From: Pseudomonas sp.
Lineage (GTDB): Bacteria; Pseudomonadota; Gammaproteobacteria; Pseudomonadales; Pseudomonadaceae
Length of the DNA stretch: 7,303 bases
NCBI GenBank assembly: GCA_007117785.1
Contig: SKFV01000209.1
Location: forward strand, 1-7,303
Direction of reading: 5' to 3'
The position numbers and the translations under genes were made by a program. The number at the start of each line of letters is the position of its first letter. The first letter of the stretch is position 1. A model generated the notes under the pieces. It had not been told where the DNA came from. It saw only the letters and a program-made list of their open reading frames with translations, and did no database searches. This document shows positions 1-4,834 of this stretch, in pieces.

Positions 1-396
1 ATCAAGCTGGATCATCCCCTGCGCATGGCGGTCAGCGAACAGGAAGCCCTGACCGAGATTTTCAAACAAGTACGCAAGGCGGTTAAATCAGCCGGCTGCA
101 AGCGCGCCGTGCTGGTTGGCCACAATGCTTTTTTCGATCTTGGCTTTCTCAATGCTGCGGTCGAGCGCTGCGAGATCAAGCGCAACCCTTTTCATCCCTT
201 TTCCTGTTTTGATACCGCCACCCTGGGTGGCCTGGCCTATGGGCAAACCGTGCTGGCCAAGGCCTGTGCCGCTGCCGGCATCGACTTTGACGGGCATGAA
301 GCACATTCCGCGCGGTATGACACGGAAAAGACCGCCGAACTTTTCTGCGCCATCGTCAATCGCTGGCGTGAAATGGGCGGCTGGCCACTGGATTGA
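1..396 (+). CDS. rnt: Ribonuclease T, C-terminal part (5' end outside window)
   Basis: RNase T is a DEDDh-family 3'-5' exoribonuclease that trims the 3' CCA end of tRNA and matures other stable RNAs. The frame is open from base 1, so the gene begins upstream; 131 residues of an expected 210-225 are visible. The sequence shows the second exonuclease motif GHNAFFD (its Asp codon at 136-138), the RNase T signature NPFHPF followed by FDTATL, and the third motif HSARYD with the catalytic His at 304-306 and Asp at 319-321. The ending NRWREMGGWPLD is the usual C-terminus, so the 3' end is intact. The upstream DED residues lie outside the window. The first ATG in frame, at 25, is internal and not the true start. 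There is no functional link to the downstream transport genes. Confidence 0.95.
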   Translation: MKLDHPLRMAVSEQEALTEIFKQVRKAVKSAGCKRAVLVGHNAFFDLGFLNAAVERCEIKRNPFHPFSCFDTATLGGLAYGQTVLAKACAAAGIDFDGHEAHSARYDTEKTAELFCAIVNRWREMGGWPLD

Positions 397-405
397 CAAC
401 GCCGT

Positions 406-438
406 CAGCTTGCCTGTTCGGCAGCTGGGGTTTATGTT
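406..438 (+). terminator. Weak candidate terminator after rnt
   Basis: Bases 406-410 and 412-414 pair with 420-422 and 423-427 (CAGCT, bulged T411, GCC; loop TGTTC; GGC, AGCTG), giving 8 bp with one bulge. Three G then TTTATGTT follow, which is a poor and slightly distant U tract. The position, 10 nt after the rnt stop, fits a terminator, but the strength is doubtful. Confidence 0.35.
410..438 (+). promoter_or_regulatory. Candidate sigma-70 promoter for the TRAP-TAXI operon
   Basis: TTGCCT (410-415) and TATGTT (433-438) are separated by exactly 17 bp and resemble -35 and -10 boxes, with partial matches in each. Transcription would start near 445, about 60 nt before the solute-binding protein gene. 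The boxes overlap the candidate rnt terminator hairpin, so the two calls compete for the same bases. A perfect TTGACA at 393-398 has no -10 partner at usable spacing. Confidence 0.35.
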
Positions 439-492
439 CCTAAGGGTGCAATGAGGGCTTGCTCGCTACCGGGCCAGCCCCACCCATTGAAC

Positions 493-498
493 AAGGAG
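493..498 (+). promoter_or_regulatory. Ribosome binding site of the TAXI solute-binding protein
   Basis: AAGGAG lies 8 nt before ATG 507. It sets the start there rather than at the in-frame TTG 459, and translation from 507 begins directly with a proper signal peptide. Confidence 0.85.
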
Positions 499-506
499 CC
501 TTACTG

Positions 507-1481
507 ATGAAACGCACAACCCTTGCCGCTGTTTTTTCTGCCCTGCTGGGCGGCGCGCTGCTGAGCTCAACCCCGGCGATTGCCGAACAGAAGTTTGTCA
601 CCATAGGTACCGGCGGCCAGCAAGGCGTCTATTATCGTGTTGGCCAGAGTGTCTGTCGCCTGGTCAACCGTGGCGCCAGCGAGCATGGCTTGCGCTGCAA
701 CGCGCCTTCCACTGGCGGCTCGGTTGCCAATGTCAATGCCATGCGCAATGAGAGCATGTATCTGGGCGTGGTCCAGTCGGACGTGCAATACCAGGCCTCC
801 CAGGGTGTTGGTAATTTCGAACAGCAAGGCCCGATGGACAGCATGCGTGCACTCTTCTCGCTGCATGGCGAGCCGCTGACTGTAGTCGCGCGGAAAAGCG
901 CCAATATCAACGAGCTGGCTGACCTCAAAGGCAAGCGGGTCAATATCGGCAACCCCGGCTCTGGACAGCGCAACACCATGGACGTGGTGATGCAATACCT
1001 GGAATGGACCACGAGTGACTTTTCTCTGGCTTCGGAACTGACCGCCAACGAGCAGGCGTCGGCGCTGGGTGACAACAATATCGATGCCATGGTCTATGTC
1101 GTCGGCCACCCCAACGGCTCGATTCAGGAAGCCACAACAACAGTAGACGCCAATCTGGTCAATGTGACCGGCGAGGCGATTGATCAGTTGGTCGAGAATT
1201 ATCCCTACTACTCGCGCGCAACCATCCCTGGTGGCATGTATCGCGGCAATGATGATGACGTCGAAACCTTTGGGGTAAGCGCTACTCTGGTCACGACCAC
1301 AGAGACTGACGATGCAACCGTGTACCAGATCGTCAAGGCTGTATTCGAGAACTTTGATCGCTTCCGTCGTCTGCACGATGCCTTCGCCAATCTGGAGCCG
1401 GAAAACATGATCAAGGACGGCCTGAGTGCACCCCTGCATGATGGCGCGGTACGCTACTACAAGGAGCGCGGCTGGATGTAA
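507..1481 (+). CDS. TRAP transporter solute-binding protein, TAXI family
   Basis: Periplasmic receptor of a tripartite ATP-independent (TRAP) transporter. It captures a small, usually carboxylate-type solute and hands it to the membrane permease encoded next. The product is 324 residues, normal for the family. Residues 1-26 form a Sec signal peptide (MKRTT basic end, hydrophobic core, cleavage after AIA). The TAXI hallmarks are GTGGQQGVYYRVG at about 34-46, and NIGNPGSGQRNT near 146-157, where family members have a conserved G-x-P-G-S-G turn in the binding region. The start is fixed by the AAGGAG at 493-498. Gene order, receptor then fused permease, is typical for TAXI systems and differs from DctPQM systems. 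A perfect stem-loop 28 nt downstream of the stop may protect this mRNA segment so the receptor is made in excess of permease. Few TAXI proteins have known ligands (glutamate/glutamine or 2-oxoacids have been proposed), so the substrate here is open. Confidence 0.93.
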   Translation: MKRTTLAAVFSALLGGALLSSTPAIAEQKFVTIGTGGQQGVYYRVGQSVCRLVNRGASEHGLRCNAPSTGGSVANVNAMRNESMYLGVVQSDVQYQASQGVGNFEQQGPMDSMRALFSLHGEPLTVVARKSANINELADLKGKRVNIGNPGSGQRNTMDVVMQYLEWTTSDFSLASELTANEQASALGDNNIDAMVYVVGHPNGSIQEATTTVDANLVNVTGEAIDQLVENYPYYSRATIPGGMYRGNDDDVETFGVSATLVTTTETDDATVYQIVKAVFENFDRFRRLHDAFANLEPENMIKDGLSAPLHDGAVRYYKERGWM

Positions 1482-1509
1482 GCAGCCGGCAACATGCTTC
1501 ACGCCCTTC

Positions 1510-1538
1510 TCTGCGCCAGTATGAAACGCTGGCGCAGA
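1510..1538 (+). promoter_or_regulatory. Intercistronic perfect stem-loop between receptor and permease genes
   Basis: TCTGCGCCAG (1510-1519) and CTGGCGCAGA (1529-1538) are exact reverse complements around the 9-nt loop TATGAAACG. No T run follows directly (only TTTT at 1551-1554), so it is unlikely to be a full terminator. In transport operons, such hairpins after the binding-protein gene commonly block 3' exonucleases or partly terminate, raising the receptor-to-permease ratio. That role is inferred here. Confidence 0.75.
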
Positions 1539-1561
1539 CTCTGATCGGGATTTTCTGACCC

Positions 1562-4171
1562 ATGGCCAATACTGACAGCACACGTCAGGCTGAACTGGAT
1601 GCACTGGTCGCCAGCGTCGAGTCAGGGCCACGCCAGCCTGCCGGGCTCGGCAAAACCGTTTTATTGACCGTAGCTGCCGCCTGGTCATTGTTTCAGCTCT
1701 GGATCGCCTCCCCTCTGCCCTTCGTGTTCAGTATGGGCGTATTCAACAGTACCGAGGCACGCTCGATCCACCTCGCCTTTGCCGTATTTCTCGGTTTTAT
1801 TGCCTTTCCTGCGTTGCGCCGCTCGCCGCGCCAGCACATCCCGCTGACCGACTGGTTGCTGGCCCTGATTGCCAGTTTCTGCGCCGCCTATCTGTATCTG
1901 TTTTACCAGCAGCTATCGCAACGCCCTGGCGCACCGACCACCTTTGATGTCGTGGTCGCCCTGACCGGCCTGCTGTTGCTGCTGGAAGCCACACGTCGAA
2001 CCTTGGGGCCACCGCTGATGCTGGTCGCCCTGGTATTTCTGCTCTACTCCCTGCTCGGACCGCATATGCCGGGTATTCTGGCCCACCGCGGGGTCGGCTG
2101 GCAGTCGCTGGCCAATCATCACTGGCTGACCACCCAGGGCGTGTTCGGTATCGCCCTGGGCGTCTCCACCAGTTTTGTGTTTCTCTTCGTGCTTTTTGGC
2201 GCCCTGCTGGAAAAGGCTGGCGCCGGGAATTATTTCATCAAGGTGGCCTTTTCCCTGCTTGGGCATTATCGCGGCGGCCCGGCCAAAGCCGCCGTCGTCG
2301 CCTCGGGTATGACCGGGTTGATTTCCGGCTCTTCGATTGCCAATACGGTCACCACCGGCACCTTCACCATTCCGCTGATGAAGCGGGTCGGTTTCAGTGC
2401 GGAAAAAGCCGGCGCGGTGGAAGTAGCCTCTTCGGTGAATGGCCAGATCATGCCACCGGTGATGGGTGCCGCGGCATTCCTGATGGTCGAGTTCGTGGGT
2501 ATCAGTTATGTCGAGGTCATCCGCCATGCCTTCTTGCCAGCGCTGATTTCCTATATCGCGCTGATCTATATCGTCCACCTTGAAGCGCTCAAGGCTGGCA
2601 TGCAGGGCATCCCCAGCAGCAATCCGCCGCGCCCCCTGATACGAAAACTGATTGGTTTCCTGACCGGCCTGCTGCTCTTGATGGCCTTGTCCTTTGCGGT
2701 GTATTACGGTCTCGGCTGGCTCAAGCCCTTGCTTGGCGCCCATGCAGGCTGGGTCGTGGCCGCCGCGCTGGCGCTGGCCTATATCGGTTTGTTGCGCCTG
2801 GCTGCGCAGGTGCCTGAGCTGACCCTGGATGACCCGAACAGCCCGATTGACGAGCTGCCACAAACCCGACCCACGGTTTTGGCCGGGCTGCATTTTTTGC
2901 TGCCGGTCGTGGTGCTGGTCTGGTGCCTGATGGTCGAGCGCCTGTCACCCGGCCTGTCGGCCTTCTGGGCCACAGTTTTCATGGTCGGTATCATTCTGAC
3001 CCAGCGGCCACTGACCGCACTGTTTCGCCGTAACACCTCATTACGCGCAGCCAGCCTTCGGGGTCTGGACGATTTCTTTCAGGGCCTGGTTACCGGTGCG
3101 CGCAATATGATCGGTATCGGTATTGCCACGGCAACGGCCGGCATTATCGTCGGCGCCGTGGCACAGACCGGTATTGGCCTGGTACTGGCCGAAGTGGTGG
3201 AGTGGCTATCCATGGGCCATCTGCTGTTGATGCTGCTGCTCACCGCCATTCTCAGTCTGGTTCTCGGCATGGGCCTGCCGACCACGGCCAACTACATTGT
3301 GGTCTCGGCCCTGCTAGCTCCGGTGATTGTTACCCTGGGGCAACAGAATGGCCTGCTGGTCCCCCTGATAGCCGTGCACCTGTTCGTGTTCTACTTCGGC
3401 ATCATGGCGGATGTAACGCCACCGGTCGGGCTGGCTTCCTTTGCCGCCTCGGCGGTATCCGGCGGCGACCCGCTGCGAACCGGCTTCCAGGCCTTTTACT
3501 ACAGCTTGCGCACCGCCGCCCTGCCCTTCCTGTTCATTTTCAACACCGACCTGCTGCTGATCGATGTCAGCTGGCTGCATGGCATGGTGATCTTTGTCAT
3601 TGCCACTATTGCCATGTTGATGTTCGCCGCCGCCACCCAGGGCTGGTTTCTGGTGCGCAGCCGCTGGTATGAGAGCCTGCTGTTGCTGCTGGTGGCCTTC
3701 ACCCTTTTCCGCCCCGGCTATTGGATGGATTTGATGCACGACCCCTATCAGGATGTACCACCCAGTGAACTGGCGCTGATACTGGATCAGATCGATCGGG
3801 ACAATTACCTGCGCATGGAAATTGCTGGTGAGGACGAGTTTGGTGACCCACGCCAGTTTTTCCTCCGGGTACCGATTCCGGAAGGAAGTGACGGCCCTGA
3901 ACGCATGCACAACCTGGGGCTGGAATTGATCGAAGAAGACGGCCGCACCCTGGTCGACCAGGTCCGCTTCGGCAGTCTAGCTGAAGAACTGGGCTTTGAC
4001 TGGGATCAGGAAATTGTCCAGCTACAAGCGCCGGTCGATCGCTGGCGCAAGGAATGGATGTGGCTCCCGGGTCTGGCTCTGCTCGGCCTGGTTACTGGGC
4101 TACAATGGAAGCGTCGCCGCCCGAGCTGGCAAGGAGATGGACATGCTCAAACATCTGCTACTCCCCGTTGA
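1562..4171 (+). CDS. TRAP transporter fused permease (DctQ-DctM type, TAXI-associated) with C-terminal DUF3394-like domain
   Basis: Inner-membrane permease of the TRAP system, which uses an ion gradient instead of ATP to import the solute delivered by the TAXI receptor. The protein has 869 residues. The cytoplasmic N-terminus runs to about residue 33, followed by AAWSLFQLWIASPLPF, typical of fused TAXI permeases. A small DctQ-like membrane part reaches to about 190. The large DctM-like part to about 720 holds two related re-entrant regions: SGMTGLISGSS (248-258) with NGQIMPPVMGAAAF, and GMGLPTTANY (569 onward) with MADVTPPVGLASF. Residues about 726-831 are hydrophilic, followed by one membrane segment (832-848) and WKRRRP. 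By the positive-inside rule the tail is cytoplasmic, which puts the soluble domain in the periplasm. The ATG at 1562 has only a weak upstream GGGA (1547-1550), suggesting lower translation than the receptor. The 3' end overlaps the next gene by 29 nt. Substrate unknown. Confidence 0.93.
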   Translation: MANTDSTRQAELDALVASVESGPRQPAGLGKTVLLTVAAAWSLFQLWIASPLPFVFSMGVFNSTEARSIHLAFAVFLGFIAFPALRRSPRQHIPLTDWLLALIASFCAAYLYLFYQQLSQRPGAPTTFDVVVALTGLLLLLEATRRTLGPPLMLVALVFLLYSLLGPHMPGILAHRGVGWQSLANHHWLTTQGVFGIALGVSTSFVFLFVLFGALLEKAGAGNYFIKVAFSLLGHYRGGPAKAAVVASGMTGLISGSSIANTVTTGTFTIPLMKRVGFSAEKAGAVEVASSVNGQIMPPVMGAAAFLMVEFVGISYVEVIRHAFLPALISYIALIYIVHLEALKAGMQGIPSSNPPRPLIRKLIGFLTGLLLLMALSFAVYYGLGWLKPLLGAHAGWVVAAALALAYIGLLRLAAQVPELTLDDPNSPIDELPQTRPTVLAGLHFLLPVVVLVWCLMVERLSPGLSAFWATVFMVGIILTQRPLTALFRRNTSLRAASLRGLDDFFQGLVTGARNMIGIGIATATAGIIVGAVAQTGIGLVLAEVVEWLSMGHLLLMLLLTAILSLVLGMGLPTTANYIVVSALLAPVIVTLGQQNGLLVPLIAVHLFVFYFGIMADVTPPVGLASFAASAVSGGDPLRTGFQAFYYSLRTAALPFLFIFNTDLLLIDVSWLHGMVIFVIATIAMLMFAAATQGWFLVRSRWYESLLLLLVAFTLFRPGYWMDLMHDPYQDVPPSELALILDQIDRDNYLRMEIAGEDEFGDPRQFFLRVPIPEGSDGPERMHNLGLELIEEDGRTLVDQVRFGSLAEELGFDWDQEIVQLQAPVDRWRKEWMWLPGLALLGLVTGLQWKRRRPSWQGDGHAQTSATPR
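4131..4136 (+). promoter_or_regulatory. Ribosome binding site of the Usp gene, inside the permease gene
   Basis: AAGGAG is directly followed by ATG 4137 and lies 6 nt before the in-frame ATG 4143. Only the second has normal spacing, so it is chosen as the start. The site lies within the last 41 nt of the permease coding region, favouring translational coupling. Confidence 0.8.
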
Positions 4172-4583
4172 TCTGCAACATCCCAGCTCCTGGGACCATG
4201 CCCTGCCCACAGCGATTGCCCTGGCGCGGCAAAACCGTGCCCGGCTGACCTTGCTCAGTGTGACGCCTGACTTTGGCACCCCGCTGGTGGCCGGTTACTT
4301 TCCGCAGGATTACGCCGAGCAAACCCGCAAGGCACTGCATGAGCGTCTCCGGGTATTTGTTGAAAATCACCTGCCGGCAGATTTGCACAGCGATTTTCTG
4401 GTCACCGATGGCAAGGTCTGGGAAGCCATACTCGAGTGCGCGCAACAGCTCGGTGCGGACCTTATCGTAATGGCCTCGCACAAGCGGCCCAAACTGGAGC
4501 GCATTCTACTGGGCACCCATGCCATGCGCGTGGTGCAGCAGGCACCCCAGTCAGTAATGATTGTGCGCACAGCGCAACATTAG
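4143..4583 (+). CDS. Universal stress protein (UspA superfamily), TRAP-associated
   Basis: Small cytoplasmic Usp of 146 residues, the normal length for a single-domain member. It opens with MLKHLLLPVDLQ, the first beta strand and the nucleotide-contacting Asp of the fold, and ends with the last strand SVMIVRTA. Between them is ASHKRPKLERILLGT (111-125). This aligns with the ATP loop G-x2-G-x9-G-S/T of ATP-binding Usps, but both first glycines are replaced (Ala111, Lys114) while Gly124-Thr125 remain. As I recall it, E. coli UspF has a similar ASHRP form, so nucleotide binding is possible but not assured. The gene overlaps the permease gene by 29 nt in another frame, so it belongs to the same operon. 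TeaD, encoded with the ectoine TRAP system TeaABC of Halomonas, is a Usp that modulates transport; a similar regulatory role is inferred here. Confidence 0.9.
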   Translation: MLKHLLLPVDLQHPSSWDHALPTAIALARQNRARLTLLSVTPDFGTPLVAGYFPQDYAEQTRKALHERLRVFVENHLPADLHSDFLVTDGKVWEAILECAQQLGADLIVMASHKRPKLERILLGTHAMRVVQQAPQSVMIVRTAQH

Positions 4584-4584
4584 A

Positions 4585-4601
4585 CGCACCAGTGCAGGGC
4601 T
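4585..4601. promoter_or_regulatory. Candidate NtrC binding site 1 (nirB enhancer)
   Basis: CGCACCAGTGCAGGGCT resembles the 17-bp NtrC dyad, core GCAC-N7-GTGC, with GCAC exact and GGGC in place of GTGC. It starts just after the usp stop, with its centre near -108 from the predicted sigma-54 start. Weaker than site 2. Confidence 0.4.
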
Positions 4602-4604
4602 ACA

Positions 4605-4621
4605 TGCATCATATAAGTGCA
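4605..4621. promoter_or_regulatory. Candidate NtrC binding site 2 (nirB enhancer)
   Basis: TGCATCATATAAGTGCA has outer TGCA arms at the correct NtrC spacing and core GCAT-N7-GTGC, one change from GCAC-N7-GTGC. Its centre is 20 bp from site 1, about two helical turns, and near -88 from the predicted start. Paired sites of this kind are usual upstream of sigma-54 nitrogen promoters. Confidence 0.55.
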
Positions 4622-4673
4622 GTCGCACCCCGTGCAATGACTTAAAAGACCATGTATTTCAAAAGCTTGCGTT

Positions 4674-4690
4674 TTGGCACAACCCATGCA
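4674..4690 (+). promoter_or_regulatory. Sigma-54 (RpoN) promoter of nirBD
   Basis: TTGGCACAACCCATGCA matches the -24/-12 consensus TTGGCACG-N4-TTGCA at all but two fixed positions and keeps the invariant GG-N10-GC geometry (GG 4676-4677, GC 4688-4689). Transcription should start near 4700-4701, giving a leader of about 135 nt. The upstream NtrC-like dyads and the assimilatory gene downstream support nitrogen control. The assignment is by pattern only. Confidence 0.65.
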
Positions 4691-4696
4691 TGGTCA

Positions 4697-4712
4697 GTTG
4701 TATCGAGATAAC
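4697..4712 (+). promoter_or_regulatory. Candidate first ANTAR hairpin (P1)
   Basis: GTTGT (4697-4701) pairs with ATAAC (4708-4712), with one G-U pair, around the six-base loop ATCGAG, which has A at position 1 and G at position 4. It is the only such hexaloop hairpin I found upstream of P2. The predicted sigma-54 start near 4701 would leave out most of the 5' arm, so this element needs a start at or before 4697 or is coincidental. Confidence 0.35.
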
Positions 4713-4763
4713 CCGATGCTTTGCACAGGCTGACACGGGTCATCGACTGACAATTCAATTACT

Positions 4764-4777
4764 GGACAAAGGCGTCC
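4764..4777 (+). promoter_or_regulatory. ANTAR-type antiterminator hairpin (P2)
   Basis: GGAC (4764-4767) pairs with GTCC (4774-4777) around the six-base loop AAAGGC, with A1 and G4 as in RNA targets of ANTAR-domain antiterminators such as NasR, NasT and EutV. Bases 4772-4777 are also the 5' arm of the terminator, so the two folds exclude each other. Binding of NasT would stabilise this hairpin and allow read-through into nirB. The protein itself is not in the window. Confidence 0.65.
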
Positions 4778-4808
4778 TTACCGCGAAAGCGGTGGGGACG
4801 CTTTTTTT
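4772..4808 (+). terminator. Intrinsic terminator in the nirB leader (attenuator)
   Basis: GCGTCC (4772-4777), two G-U pairs and ACCGC (4780-4784) pair with GCGGT (4789-4793) and GGACGC (4796-4801) around a GAAA tetraloop, followed by seven T (4802-4808). The AAAG before the stem can pair into the T run. It ends only 26 nt before the nirB ATG, so it acts as a leader terminator that must be overcome for nirB expression, not as the end of the usp operon alone. Confidence 0.92.
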
Positions 4809-4824
4809 ATGCGCGCAAAACAAT

Positions 4825-4828
4825 GGAG
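4825..4828 (+). promoter_or_regulatory. Ribosome binding site of nirB
   Basis: GGAG lies 6 nt before ATG 4835. It overlaps the in-frame ATG at 4823, which therefore cannot be served by it and has no other good site. This sets the start at 4835, where the protein begins MQKLKLVMVGNG as NirB proteins usually do. Confidence 0.8.
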
Positions 4829-4834
4829 CCCGGG

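Noticed and set aside
393..398. Perfect TTGACA at the rnt stop
   Set aside because: The sequence 16-18 bp downstream (TGTTCG region) does not resemble a -10 box.
459..506. In-frame TTG start giving a TAXI protein 16 residues longer
   Set aside because: It would put extra residues in front of a normal signal peptide. ATG 507 has AAGGAG at 8-nt spacing.
567..1688. Open frame of 373 codons on the - strand
   Set aside because: It runs opposite the TAXI gene, its intergenic hairpin and the permease start. The translation has no membrane, signal or motif pattern and is a codon-bias shadow.
1913..2893. Open frame of 326 codons on the - strand
   Set aside because: Antisense to the permease's membrane segments. 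The Gln/His/Gly-rich translation is typical of reversed hydrophobic codons.
3996..4142. Upstream in-frame starts for the Usp (ATG 3996 and ATG 4137)
   Set aside because: The first adds about 49 residues foreign to the Usp fold deep in the permease gene. The second abuts the AAGGAG with no spacer.
4612..4617. TATAAG as a sigma-70 -10 box
   Set aside because: No -35-like hexamer 16-18 bp upstream. The bases are better explained as the centre of the NtrC-like dyad.
4648..4695. Inverted repeat GACCATG ... CATGGTC
   Set aside because: Only 7 bp with a 34-nt gap across the sigma-54 promoter, which is within chance for this length of sequence.
4823..4834. In-frame ATG 4823 as nirB start
   Set aside because: The GGAG at 4825-4828 overlaps this codon and is correctly spaced for ATG 4835.
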